In this document: positions 19,003-27,802 of the stretch, piece by piece
Layout: each line of letters opens with the position of its first letter
How positions within the stretch are numbered: position 1 is the stretch's first letter
Made by a program: the position numbers and the translations under genes
Notes under the pieces: model-generated
Databases searched by the model: none
Told to the model about the DNA's origin: nothing
Seen by the model: only the letters and a program-made list of their open reading frames with translations
Source of the DNA: Nitrospina sp.
Lineage (GTDB): Bacteria; Nitrospinota; Nitrospinia; Nitrospinales; VA-1
Direction: 5' to 3'
DNA: 64,000 bases
NCBI GenBank assembly: GCA_018673915.1
Contig: JABHBK010000008.1
Span: 1 to 64,000, forward strand

Positions 19003-19377
19003 TTAGTTTGATTGGGATACCGTACCTATGGAGTTTATAGCAAATGTGGTGGTGCTGGAGTTGTGGGTTGCTGTTCCGCTAAAACCGGATTCTGCACCTT
19101 GCCCAGAAATGGTGATATCTGCAGAAGTAGCAAAACCATAAGATGTCCCCGAGACATTGTTAACATTGCAGTCGGCGGCTGACCCATTATCATTCCAATA
19201 TAGTTTGCAGGTGAGGAAAAGGCTCTGAAGATTTGACTTGGCATCTGTGTCGTAGGCACGGGTCTTAAATTGTCGATGAGAGGAAAAGTTGAGCCCCGCA
19301 AGAATACCTATGATACCAACAACGATTAAAAGCTCTATTAAAGTGAAACCGTTCTGATCATTAATCCTTGTTTTCAT
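19003..19377 (-). CDS. Type IV prepilin (PilA/PulG-like)
   Basis: A 124-residue prepilin with a short leader ending in Gly10 followed by the invariant FTLIELLIVVGIIGILAG helix (11-28), including the +5 glutamate of mature pilin. Prepilin peptidase should cut after Gly10. The globular part is small and Ser/Thr/Gly-rich, with two cysteines (57 and 70) positioned to form a disulfide. No assembly genes (pilB, pilC, pilD, pilQ) are nearby, so it is an orphan pilin or pseudopilin relying on a distant machinery. Confidence 0.9.
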   Translation of the reverse strand: MKTRINDQNGFTLIELLIVVGIIGILAGLNFSSHRQFKTRAYDTDAKSNLQSLFLTCKLYWNDNGSAADCNVNNVSGTSYGFATSADITISGQGAESGFSGTATHNSSTTTFAINSIGTVSQSN

Positions 19378-19530
19378 TTTATCTATCCCGTACTATTTCT
19401 CCCAGTGTAACTCAATTTTCCTGGGTTTTAAGGTTTTAAAGGAACTATTTGGCTTTGAACTGGGAGATGAATAGATTAAAATCTTATTTTTTATATATAA
19501 CTTAATTTTTTCTTGAGGAAAAACTCCATT

Positions 19531-20370
19531 ATGGAGACTTGGAATAAAGATAATATTGTACAAGCAAACAAAAAACTTGAAGGAGCAGAACTGAAAGGAT
19601 TGGACTTGGCTGGTGTTGATTTAAAAAACGCCAATCTGATTTCAGCAAATCTAGTATCGGCCAATTTGAGCGGGTCGGACTTGTCGGGGGCAAAAATTTT
19701 CACAGCTAAAGGTATGCGCGCAAATTTAAGCAATACCAATTTATCGGGTGCTAGTCTTCTTAAGGCAAATTTTTCCAGGGCAAATTTTAATGAATCTAAT
19801 CTCAATGATGCCGATTTGATGGGGGCCAATCTATTAGAAGCAAATTTGAGAAAAGCTTACTTGATTCGAGCCAAACTAGTTGAAGCCTGTCTAACTGGAG
19901 TGAACCTGGAGGGTGCTGATTTAAGCGAAGCTATATTGACCGGCAGATACCAGCGTGAAGGTTATTTTAGTCGAGGAGCAAATTTAAATAATGCCAAACT
20001 TGCAGGTGCAAAGTTTAACAATGCCGATGTTTCAGGGGCAGAAATGGCAGAAACTGATTGCACCGATGTTGACTTTTCGAATGCAAATTTGAGCGAAACC
20101 AGTTTTAAAAATGCCTGCCTGAGGTCTGCTAGTTTTGTAAAGGCTAAATTAGGGGATGCCGATTTTAGAGGAGCCGATCTCACGGATTCAAATTTTTCTG
20201 GAGCAGAGCTTATCGAAGCAAAGTTCCAGGGAGTGGACCTGCGAAAGGTTAAGAATATTTCCTCTGAAGAATTGGAGTTGGCGTTTATTGACAGCAAAAC
20301 CCAAATTCCTGACTATATTGTAGTGAATTGGACCTCAGAAGACACCTATGAGTGCAGAATGAGGCCGTAA
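19531..20370 (+). CDS. Pentapeptide-repeat protein A
   Basis: A 279-residue protein made almost entirely of A(D/N)Lxx pentapeptide repeats from about residue 12 to 235, which fold as a right-handed quadrilateral beta-helix. I start it at ATG 19531, with GAGGA about 11 nt upstream; the frame is open to a TTG at 19513 that overlaps that ribosome-binding site. A 35-residue non-repeat tail ends with a YIVVNWTSED segment that is shared with the second pentapeptide protein at 22709-23437 (YIKINWTSET), so the two are paralogues with a common C-terminal capping or docking element. The function is unknown; the family includes DNA mimics but most members are uncharacterised. Confidence 0.85.
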   Translation: METWNKDNIVQANKKLEGAELKGLDLAGVDLKNANLISANLVSANLSGSDLSGAKIFTAKGMRANLSNTNLSGASLLKANFSRANFNESNLNDADLMGANLLEANLRKAYLIRAKLVEACLTGVNLEGADLSEAILTGRYQREGYFSRGANLNNAKLAGAKFNNADVSGAEMAETDCTDVDFSNANLSETSFKNACLRSASFVKAKLGDADFRGADLTDSNFSGAELIEAKFQGVDLRKVKNISSEELELAFIDSKTQIPDYIVVNWTSEDTYECRMRP

Positions 20371-20435
20371 TGATTTCTGTCTTTGTGAGGTGCAGGTCAG
20401 TGGATAATTTTAATTTCCAGTCTGTGGAATAAGAG

Positions 20436-20678
20436 ATGAGCACAACTAAAGCAAAATTTTGTATTGGGCAATTGATTCATCATAAGTTGTTTGACTACCG
20501 AGGGATTATTCTCGGGGTGGATCTGGAGTTCAAACAGACGGATGAATGGTATGATCAAATGGCTCGCAGCAAACCTCCCAAAGATAAACCCTGGTATCAT
20601 GTTTTGGTCCATCAGCGGGGTAGCCAAACCTATGTGGCAGAACAAAATTTGGAATCAGACCCCGCCAGCCATAATTAA
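20436..20678 (+). CDS. hspQ: HspQ / YccV-like hemimethylated-DNA-binding domain protein
   Basis: An 80-residue protein covering the whole HspQ domain: FCIGQLIHHKLFDYRGII near the start, an EWYDQMARSKPPKDKPWYHVL central block and TYVAEQNL at the end. In enterobacteria HspQ is a small heat-shock factor that binds hemimethylated DNA in vitro and acts as a specificity factor for Lon protease. The context (pentapeptide and unknown proteins) gives no further clue. Confidence 0.88.
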   Translation: MSTTKAKFCIGQLIHHKLFDYRGIILGVDLEFKQTDEWYDQMARSKPPKDKPWYHVLVHQRGSQTYVAEQNLESDPASHN

Positions 20679-20695
20679 CATAAGGCAGTTTCCCC

Positions 20696-21211
20696 ATGAT
20701 TAAAACGGTTAAAGAATTCAAAGTCTGGCGTGCCCATTTCTGTTATTCTCCCAAGGGAAAATCGGCGATAGATCAAATGAAGACATTAAAACAAGGAGAC
20801 AATGAGTTTCCCTATGGAAACCTGGAAAGCAGTGTCCTGTCCACTTGTTTCCTGGCTTCAAAGTACCTTGTAGAAAAAGACCAAATAGATTCACGCAGAA
20901 GAATCGGCGGTCTTCAATTATCTGTTTCTACTAACAAAGTTCACCCTAAACGTAAGCCTCAAAATGTGGGGCGAAATAGTTTGATATTGCATCTATCAAC
21001 TTTTTTAAAGTTTTATACGGCCGATGAACCTACATTTGATTGGGTCGGTAAAAAAATTCCCGCCTTTGGTCATACCCAACCGGAGCTTGTTTCTAAATTT
21101 GTCAACGCAGTTTACAGCGATGGAAATATGGAAGTGGCAGCAGTGGAAAGATTCATTCGCAAATCCCAAAAAGATGATATTCGCCTTGCCCATTGGAAAC
21201 TTCAAAATTAG
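20696..21211 (+). CDS. Protein of unknown function
   Basis: A 171-residue soluble protein, mixed alpha/beta in character, with no signal peptide or membrane segment. AAGG precedes the ATG at suitable distance. It follows hspQ by 17 bp and could be co-transcribed with it. I do not recognise the family; the C-terminal 30 residues are charged and probably helical. Confidence 0.65.
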   Translation: MIKTVKEFKVWRAHFCYSPKGKSAIDQMKTLKQGDNEFPYGNLESSVLSTCFLASKYLVEKDQIDSRRRIGGLQLSVSTNKVHPKRKPQNVGRNSLILHLSTFLKFYTADEPTFDWVGKKIPAFGHTQPELVSKFVNAVYSDGNMEVAAVERFIRKSQKDDIRLAHWKLQN

Positions 21212-21279
21212 GTCTTCTCCGCTCATTTTGAGTTGCGCGCTTCTTTAGGTTAACAGGAAGCTCAGGAAACGATTGCGCT

Positions 21280-21804
21280 ATGGACACCAATACGATTTAT
21301 AGAGGAATCCGTTATTTGGGGATAGGGTTGATTTTTGTTTCCTTGGCGTGGGCCTTTTATAAAGGAGACGGATCAGAATCTCATCCCGGCGGGCCTGCCT
21401 TCAGTCGTGCGGTAGGATTATATACAGACCAAAAATTTGAAGAGGCTCTGCGTGAATATCAAATCAGTATTAGTGAAAACCCGGACTTCATCCATGCCAA
21501 AAGGGGAAGAGCTCGAACCTTGATGCAGCTAGGGCGAGACAGAGAAGCTTTGCTAGCATTTAATGAAGTGCTGGAACGCGATCCAGGCTCCGCTGTTTCT
21601 TTTGCCAACCGAGGTATCTTACATGATCGGATGGGGCATTACCCTGAGGCTATTTTAGATTATGACCGGGCTATAAAAATGGACCCTAAACTTGGAGAGG
21701 GGTTAGACTGGTTTACCCGCCTTTTGCAGAATCGCAAAGATAAACCCCAGACCTTGGCAGATAGACTGCAGACATTGCGTCGACCGGTGGTCGGTGCGAA
21801 TTAG
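21280..21804 (+). CDS. Membrane-anchored TPR protein
   Basis: A 174-residue protein with an N-terminal transmembrane helix (about 10-27) followed by three TPR-like units (about 42-145: FEEALREYQISISENPD, REALLAFNEVLERDPGS, PEAILDYDRAIKMDPKL). The repeats face the periplasm if the helix is an uncleaved anchor. TPRs mediate protein-protein contacts; no partner can be named. It follows the unknown gene at 20696 by 68 bp. Confidence 0.8.
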   Translation: MDTNTIYRGIRYLGIGLIFVSLAWAFYKGDGSESHPGGPAFSRAVGLYTDQKFEEALREYQISISENPDFIHAKRGRARTLMQLGRDREALLAFNEVLERDPGSAVSFANRGILHDRMGHYPEAILDYDRAIKMDPKLGEGLDWFTRLLQNRKDKPQTLADRLQTLRRPVVGAN

Positions 21805-21842
21805 CAACAAGTTCGATTGAGCAAAGAGTTCTCTCGACCTGG

Positions 21843-22073
21843 TTAAATCCAGTCTTCAATATCAAACTGAGATCGGCATTCAGGGCTTCTCATATCCATG
21901 AACAAATCGGCCTGATCAAAATTAAGATTAAAGTTTGGAATAATTTCGCATTGCAGCCCAGAGCCTTTGATTTTCTCTTCGTATTCTTTCATTTCCTCAA
22001 TATTTCCAAACTCTAAAACCACTGAAAATCCTGTTGAGGCGGAGAATTTGATTAGTTTTCTATCAGTATCCAT
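21843..22073 (-). CDS. Small acidic protein of unknown function
   Basis: A 76-residue acidic protein with a Glu/Lys-rich helix in the middle and an acidic, aspartate-containing end. The frame is intact, but the ribosome-binding site is weak (GGA 7 nt before ATG) and no family is recognised. It is convergent with the TPR gene. Confidence 0.45.
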   Translation of the reverse strand: MDTDRKLIKFSASTGFSVVLEFGNIEEMKEYEEKIKGSGLQCEIIPNFNLNFDQADLFMDMRSPECRSQFDIEDWI

Positions 22074-22222
22074 TTTTTGTCCATGGAAAATTAACGGGTG
22101 TCGGTTAAAATTAAACAGTTCCCATCATACCCTTTGTGTGAGGGGGAGGACATATAAAGTTTCATGTTGTACGATTTTATGAATCCAGGAATAGCAGGTT
22201 GTAGAAGTAGGAGATAATAAAG

Positions 22223-22702
22223 GTGAAACTGTATCATGCCTTTTCTTTAATAGATTCTTCCAGGTTATTATCGGGACAGAACCCTGAAACTTTTGTGAAG
22301 GTGGACTGGGTTTGCTATTTGCGTGATGAGCCTTTGGTTCCCTATGACCAGTTGATTGAAAAATTTCAGGACTTGCCGCAAACGGGTAAGGAAAAACTAT
22401 GGATTCTGCGTCGGGCTAATTACTTCCTATCCGGCCAGGAAGTGGAAGAACTGAAACTATATCTTGAAAAACAATATTCCTTTTCGGTTGAGGTAGAAGA
22501 GGCAAAGCTTCCATTGAAAGTAGAGCAGATTCCCACGTTCAACGAGAAGGATGTAACGGGAACGATTATATTACGTGATCGGGATGAACCGTTTCCTCTC
22601 AGTATCGGGATCATTGGTATGATCTCGGGTTACCGAGACCTGGTCAATATTAAAACCGTGGGGGAACTGCTGGGAGAAATCGATCAAAGAAACAAAAGGT
22701 GA
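22223..22702 (+). CDS. Protein of unknown function
   Basis: A 159-residue soluble protein starting at GTG with AGGAGA at good spacing. It has no signal peptide, membrane helix or cysteine motif that I can name. It ends 7 bp from the end of the convergent pentapeptide gene. The family is unknown to me. Confidence 0.65.
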   Translation: MKLYHAFSLIDSSRLLSGQNPETFVKVDWVCYLRDEPLVPYDQLIEKFQDLPQTGKEKLWILRRANYFLSGQEVEELKLYLEKQYSFSVEVEEAKLPLKVEQIPTFNEKDVTGTIILRDRDEPFPLSIGIIGMISGYRDLVNIKTVGELLGEIDQRNKR

Positions 22703-22708
22703 TGAGAG

Positions 22709-23437
22709 TTAGTTTTTGTCGTCGATTAATTCAAACGCCGTTTCGGAGGTCCAATTGATTTTTATGTAGCTAGGCAAAAGAGTTTTTCTATCGATTTGAG
22801 CCGTTTCAATCTGGTCACAGGTCAACCCCACTACATAGCGCAAATTGGCCCCACGCAAATCGGCCCGATTAAGGTTTGCACCCTTTAATACTGATCGGTT
22901 AAGGTTTGCCGTTTGCAAACTGGCATCTTCAAAGTTAGCGCCTTCAAGTCGGGCTCCAGAAAGGTCGGCCCCTTCCAGTTTGGCTCCTTTTAGCATCGCA
23001 TCTTGCCATTGTGATTGCGAGCCTTTAATGTTTTGTAGATTGGCTCCACTGCAATCTGACTTCTTCACCCATGCTTTGTAAAGGGCACATTCTCTAAGAT
23101 TGGCTTTGGTCAGGTTGGTATCGCTCAAATTCGCACCACGCAGATCGGCACGCCGCATGTAGGCGTTTTGAAGATTAGCCCCTCCAAAATTGGACTTATT
23201 TAAATCCGCCCCACTAAAATTAGCTTCGGATAGTTCTGCGCCAGAAAGATTAGCTTTAGAGATTTGGGCTTCACTGAGATATATTTTTTTTAAGTTTGCT
23301 CCACGCAAATCAGCGCCGACAAGCAATGCCCTTTCCAAGTCGGCTCCCTCCAGGTCAGCTCCTTTAAGGTCGGCGTTTTGAAGGTACCTTTTCGAACGCT
23401 CCAGTTTTTCCTTGAGTGATGGAGTATTTTCAGTCAT
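22709..23437 (-). CDS. Pentapeptide-repeat protein B
   Basis: A 242-residue protein with pentapeptide repeats from about residue 19 to 205 and a 35-residue C-terminal tail with YIKINWTSET, matching the tail of the protein at 19531-20370. Its start overlaps the end of the membrane-protein gene at 23430-23972 by 8 bp, so the two are translationally coupled and the pair may work together at the membrane. Confidence 0.88.
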   Translation of the reverse strand: MTENTPSLKEKLERSKRYLQNADLKGADLEGADLERALLVGADLRGANLKKIYLSEAQISKANLSGAELSEANFSGADLNKSNFGGANLQNAYMRRADLRGANLSDTNLTKANLRECALYKAWVKKSDCSGANLQNIKGSQSQWQDAMLKGAKLEGADLSGARLEGANFEDASLQTANLNRSVLKGANLNRADLRGANLRYVVGLTCDQIETAQIDRKTLLPSYIKINWTSETAFELIDDKN

Positions 23438-23972
23438 TCCTGTTTTTCAACTGATAAAATCGAAAGAGTAGAGCCATCGCCAGGGTTCCCGCCATTAGCA
23501 ATGCAATGGAAAGCCCAGGGACCATTAACGCAATTGAAAGTGGGACAGACTCCAAAAACCATGAGAACATTTTTTGCAGGCCCACCCACGACTCCGGGTG
23601 AGTCATCCATTGCTGGAGAATCGTGCTTTCAAACAGAAAGTCAAAAACTACGAAAAGCGGAAATTCAGTCCAGACTCCATCCTGCAACCAGAGTATGGCC
23701 TGATAGCCAAAAAGGCTGAACCCAATCATAAATATCATCACGCCAAACATGCCGGTAAAGGTCAACAGTCCGGTAACAATAAAGTCCTGGGGAGTGAGCC
23801 GGGATATGGCAGAACGAATATCTTTCCAGGCTTCTAACAAACCTTTTTGTGAGAGGTTTTTTAAGCCTCTTAAGAATTCATTACAAAACTGACGAGCTGT
23901 ATCTATAAACTGGTAAATTTGTTCGAGCCAGTCTTCGTGATTAAATTTAGCTTGATGGTTTTCCATATTCAT
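23430..23972 (-). CDS. Membrane protein coupled to pentapeptide protein B
   Basis: A 180-residue protein with a charged, helical N-terminal 60 residues and three or four transmembrane segments (about 65-95, 100-125 and 150-172). I start it at the ATG at 23972 because AAGGAGG lies 7 nt upstream, a near-perfect Shine-Dalgarno sequence; the open frame continues further upstream without one. It overlaps the downstream pentapeptide gene by 8 bp. The family is unknown. Confidence 0.75.
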   Translation of the reverse strand: MNMENHQAKFNHEDWLEQIYQFIDTARQFCNEFLRGLKNLSQKGLLEAWKDIRSAISRLTPQDFIVTGLLTFTGMFGVMIFMIGFSLFGYQAILWLQDGVWTEFPLFVVFDFLFESTILQQWMTHPESWVGLQKMFSWFLESVPLSIALMVPGLSIALLMAGTLAMALLFRFYQLKNRND

Positions 23973-24142
23973 AACAGTTCCTCCTTTCGGGTACTCGGTG
24001 ATAATTATCTGGAGGGATGAGCTAATACATTTTATATATTTTATCGCTCTTTGACCCATTTATCAATGGTCGATAGCGGACAGGTTGGCAGTTTACCCGG
24101 CCTGTGCTACGTTATTGGCTTATTAAGAACTTTGATGGATAG

Positions 24143-25102
24143 GTGATTGTGAAGGTATTGGTTTTTGGGGCAGGTGCTGTAGGATTAGGGCTTTCCAGCT
24201 TTTTACTGCAGGGAGGCTATCGTGTCCATCTAGTTGGAAAAGAGGAAACTGTTCTCAAGTTGAGGCAAAATGGCTTGCAACGGCAGGGTATTTTTGGTTC
24301 AGCCTGTTTTTCCCCACAAGATTTTACGGTCTCGTCAAACTTGTCCGAAACGGGTAGGGAGACCTTTGATTTTTACATGGTCTGTACCAAGTCGTTCGAT
24401 ACGGAAAGCTCCGCGCAACAATTGAAAGAAGGATCGACTCTGGGGCATCAAAAAAGTCCCATTGTTCTTTGCCAGAACGGCTGGGGCAATGCCGAATTTT
24501 TTGCCCGGTTTTTTCCTGAAGAACAGATTTTTAATGCACGGGTTATAACTGGATTCATCCGACCAGAACCTCATATTGTAGATGTGACGGTTCACGCTCA
24601 ACCTATTCATTTTGGTAGCCTGTTTGGAGGAGGCTTGTCCCGTCTAGAGGAATTGGCTGATGGCTTAAATCAGGCGGGCATTCCCAGTGCTGTCACGGAT
24701 GATATTGGAAAAGATTTGTGGGCAAAGATGCTTTATAACTGTCCACTCAATGCTCTGGGGGCTATATTGCAGGTTCCTTACGGGCATTTAGGAGAGAATG
24801 AAAATTCTCGTGCCCTCATGGAACGTATTGTTGCTGAAGTATTTCAGGTCATGCAGGGGATGGGGTATTCCAGTCATTGGTTAAGTGCAAAAGATTATCT
24901 ACAGGATTTTTATGGACAGTTGTTACCCAGTACTTATGGACACGAATCTTCCATGTTCCAGGACATCCGCGAAGGGAGAAAAACTGAGATCGAAGCACTC
25001 AATGGGGTGATAGTGGAAGAGGGGAGAAAGTTGAATATAGATGTTTCTTGTAACGAAACTGTCCGCGACCAGATTATATTTCTGCATGATAGGCCGAGTT
25101 AA
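24143..25102 (+). CDS. panE: 2-dehydropantoate 2-reductase (ketopantoate reductase family)
   Basis: A 319-residue NADPH-dependent reductase of the PanE/ApbA family, which makes pantoate for coenzyme A. The Rossmann dinucleotide motif GAGAVGLGLSSFL is at 10-22. The C-terminal helical domain has LWAKMLYNCPLNALGAI (about 193-209), containing the catalytic lysine and the conserved asparagine, and the late E-x-x-x-x-NG motif (EIEALNGVIVEEG). It starts at GTG 24143 or at GTG 24149. Many bacteria carry several PanE-like paralogues, so the substrate may differ. Confidence 0.85.
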   Translation: MIVKVLVFGAGAVGLGLSSFLLQGGYRVHLVGKEETVLKLRQNGLQRQGIFGSACFSPQDFTVSSNLSETGRETFDFYMVCTKSFDTESSAQQLKEGSTLGHQKSPIVLCQNGWGNAEFFARFFPEEQIFNARVITGFIRPEPHIVDVTVHAQPIHFGSLFGGGLSRLEELADGLNQAGIPSAVTDDIGKDLWAKMLYNCPLNALGAILQVPYGHLGENENSRALMERIVAEVFQVMQGMGYSSHWLSAKDYLQDFYGQLLPSTYGHESSMFQDIREGRKTEIEALNGVIVEEGRKLNIDVSCNETVRDQIIFLHDRPS

Positions 25103-25142
25103 CTTATCTTGGTCCATTTATTGGTGCGAATAAGGAGGATCT

Positions 25143-26129
25143 ATGAAGCGATTGATTCACTTATTTTTGATGCTGATTCTTATATCTTCACCTGTTTATG
25201 CTGATGATTTGCAAGTTGGCATAGATGCTTATAAAGCAAAAGACTTTGAAAAGGCTTACAAGGTTTGGTTGCCGTTAGCAACAAGCGGGAATGCATCAGC
25301 ACAATTCTATGTGGGGTATGTTTATTCTCACGCGCAAGGAGTGCCACAAGACTACAAAGAAGCTGTCAAATGGTACCGACTTGCAGCGGAGCAGGGATTT
25401 GCGAAAGCACAAAGTAATTTGGGGTTGATGTATTACACGGGCCAGGGAGTTCTAAAAAACAACAAAGAAGCGATTAAATGGTGCCGACTTGCGGCGGAAC
25501 AGGGAATTGCGCAAGATTATAAAGAGGCGGTCAAATGGTTTCGTCTTGCCGCAGTGCAGGGAAATGTTGATGCGCAAACCGGTTTGGCAACTAGATATTT
25601 CAATGGGCAAGGGGTTCCGCAAAATTACCAAGAAGCAATAAAATGGTGGAAGCTAGCAGCAGAACAGGGAGGTGCTTTTGCGCAAAGCAACTTGGGAGAT
25701 AGCTATTATGCTGGAGAAGGAGTTCCGCAAGATTACAAAGAAGCCGTCAAGTGGTACCAGCTGGCCGCAGAGCGGGGAAATGTTATTGCGCAAAATAACA
25801 TGGGGCGTAGTTATTATTATGGTCAAGGAGTTCCGAAAAGTCATGAGGAAGCAATCAAATGGTACCGGCTGGCCGCAGAGCAGGGATATGCCAGAGCACA
25901 ATATATGTCTGGGTTCATGTATTACAACGGACAAGGGGTTTTACAAGATTATGTGTTAGCACATATGTGGTACGTGCACTCTAGTTTGCATGGGAATAAA
26001 GATGCTATGGATAATATAAAAGCAGTAGAAGATAATATGTCTTCCGCACAATTAAATAAAGCGCAGGAAATGGCAAGAAACTGGCAGTCAAAAACTTGGG
26101 ATGAATTGAAGGGCCAGCTTCCTAACTGA
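25143..26129 (+). CDS. Secreted Sel1-repeat protein
   Basis: A 328-residue protein with AAGGAGG 4 nt before ATG and a signal peptide (1-21, cut near VYA-DD). It has seven Sel1-like repeats of about 36 residues from about residue 50 to 285 (AQ-x2-LG-x2-YY-x-GQGVPQDYKEAVKWYRLAAEQG). The third unit is internally deleted: it goes straight from EQG to IAQDYKEAVKW, missing about 20 residues, as expected from recombination between near-identical DNA repeats. Sel1 proteins are scaffold or adaptor proteins in the periplasm. A small relative with the same signal peptide lies at 47649-48020. Confidence 0.9.
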   Translation: MKRLIHLFLMLILISSPVYADDLQVGIDAYKAKDFEKAYKVWLPLATSGNASAQFYVGYVYSHAQGVPQDYKEAVKWYRLAAEQGFAKAQSNLGLMYYTGQGVLKNNKEAIKWCRLAAEQGIAQDYKEAVKWFRLAAVQGNVDAQTGLATRYFNGQGVPQNYQEAIKWWKLAAEQGGAFAQSNLGDSYYAGEGVPQDYKEAVKWYQLAAERGNVIAQNNMGRSYYYGQGVPKSHEEAIKWYRLAAEQGYARAQYMSGFMYYNGQGVLQDYVLAHMWYVHSSLHGNKDAMDNIKAVEDNMSSAQLNKAQEMARNWQSKTWDELKGQLPN

Positions 26130-26220
26130 TCCTGATGATTGAAACGAAGCCAACAGAATATGGGAGAGTGGCAATCAAAAATGAAATCATATAAATGGCA
26201 AAGTAAATTAAGGGGAAACC

Positions 26221-26580
26221 TTGAATAAAAATTACTTCAAAACGGGCGATGTAGTCATTAGAGAAGGGGACATCAATACTTCCTGCTACCTGGTGGATAC
26301 GGGAAGGTTTGAGGTCACGAAACCTCTTTCAGACGGTAAGATAAAAAAATAAGCGGTAATTGGCCCCAATGAGATTTTTGGCGAACTTGGTTTGATCGAC
26401 AATCGACCCCGCGCCGCATCCATCACTGCCGTTCAAGATTCTAGCGTAACAGAGTTATTTAAAGATGGGAAAATGGAAGCCATTGTACGCACTAACCCAG
26501 GAGCCCTACTGGTTATTATTAAAGTCTTGGCCAAGCGTCTGCGTAAAATTATCCAAAGCACCGAGGAAATTGGCTACTGA
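26221..26580 (+). pseudogene. Cyclic-nucleotide-binding domain protein, interrupted by an in-frame stop
   Basis: Starting at TTG 26221 (AAGGGG 7 nt upstream), the frame reads a cyclic-nucleotide-binding domain: GDVVIREGDINTSCYLVDTGRF in the first part, a TAA at 26350-26352 (codon 44), then GPNEIFGELGLIDNRPRAAS, the phosphate-binding cassette with the expected GE-L and R. The homology continues without shift on both sides of the stop, so a single base change (for example TTA or CAA to TAA) inactivated the gene, or the base call is wrong. The intact protein would be only about 119 residues: a stand-alone CNB domain without an effector domain. Confidence 0.8.
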
Positions 26581-26758
26581 AATTAAACTGGAGAGTTATA
26601 AAAATGTGGACGGGGAAATAGTGCTGGTTACCTTTAAACCTTGCTTCCTACCTACACTACGTGGCCGAGGACTCGTAGTTCTTCCAGATCCCTTGAAGGT
26701 AGGATATGTTCTCTAGAAACAGCAGTAAGGTATGAGCCTGAATAATTAACGGGGTGGT

Positions 26759-27784
26759 TTAACGACGTGTACGAACCTTCTTCAACTGGTATTTTTGTAC
26801 TGCCTGATTATGTTCGATCAGGGTAGAAGAAAAGTGATGGCTACCATCCTTCCGGGAAACAAAATAAAGGTGGTCGGACTCAATGGGAGACATCGCCGCC
26901 ACGATGGACTTGAGTCCAGGGTTGGCGATAGGACCGGGTGGCAATCCTTTATACCGGTAAGTGTTGTAAGGGGAGTCGATTCTTAAATCCCGTTTACGAA
27001 TGTTGCCGTCAAACTTCTCAATTGCATAAATTACGGTAGGGTCCGTTTGCAGACGCATATTTTTTCTTAAACGGTTATGAAAGACGGACGAGATAATTTT
27101 CCGTTCAGAGTTCAACCCGGTTTCTTTTTCTATTAGGGAGGCCAGAGTAATGATTTCATGCCATGAAAGAGAACTTTCTTCCGCACTTTTTAATAACGGC
27201 GGTGTTAAAATTTGTTCCTTGAAAGTGGCTACCATTTTTTGAACAATTTTTAATTCTGGACTGTGTTTGTTGAAATGGTAGGTCTCTGGGAACAAATAGC
27301 CTTCCAGATTTTCAGCAGAAATACCAAGTGATTGGATCAAGCTCTTATCTCGAGTGTGATGCAAAAAGCTCTCCGGGTCAGCAAGACCTTCTGCTTGAAG
27401 AAGCGCGGCAATTTCCGTTAGCCTGTAACCCTCAGGGATGGTAACAGGGTGGAGGACAGTTTTTCCTGAGGTGATTCGGGTAAGTATTTCAGAGGGTAGC
27501 ATGGAGGGTGACAAACTATATTCCCCCACCATGATTTGTTTCTGCTTATTTTGAATAAACGCGATGGCTTGAAATGCACTGGGACTGAGTATCAACCCCT
27601 GGCGAGAAAGTTCCTGGGCTATTTGTTTCAATGGCATTCCAGGTTGAATCTCAAAAACCTTGGATAGGTTATCGTTGCTGGCAGGTTGGGAACCTTGGTA
27701 ATAGAAAAGACCTATCACGATCCAAGTCAAAACCATTAATCCCCAGAAACCGGTGATAAGAATATTTTTTATCCAGCGCTTCAT
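26759..27784 (-). CDS. mltG: Endolytic murein transglycosylase MltG
   Basis: A 341-residue inner-membrane protein with one N-terminal helix (about 8-28), a LysM-like segment (about 40-110) and the YceG domain. The catalytic glutamate lies in LASLIEKETGL (about 216-226), followed by FHNRLRKNMRLQTDPTVIYA and the PYNTYRYKGLPPGPIANPG signature. MltG cuts nascent glycan strands in peptidoglycan and sets strand length. It is the last gene of the minus-strand block with hisC, gmk and yicC. Confidence 0.95.
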   Translation of the reverse strand: MKRWIKNILITGFWGLMVLTWIVIGLFYYQGSQPASNDNLSKVFEIQPGMPLKQIAQELSRQGLILSPSAFQAIAFIQNKQKQIMVGEYSLSPSMLPSEILTRITSGKTVLHPVTIPEGYRLTEIAALLQAEGLADPESFLHHTRDKSLIQSLGISAENLEGYLFPETYHFNKHSPELKIVQKMVATFKEQILTPPLLKSAEESSLSWHEIITLASLIEKETGLNSERKIISSVFHNRLRKNMRLQTDPTVIYAIEKFDGNIRKRDLRIDSPYNTYRYKGLPPGPIANPGLKSIVAAMSPIESDHLYFVSRKDGSHHFSSTLIEHNQAVQKYQLKKVRTRR

Positions 27785-27802
27785 ACGTTTCCCAATTTCG
27801 GT

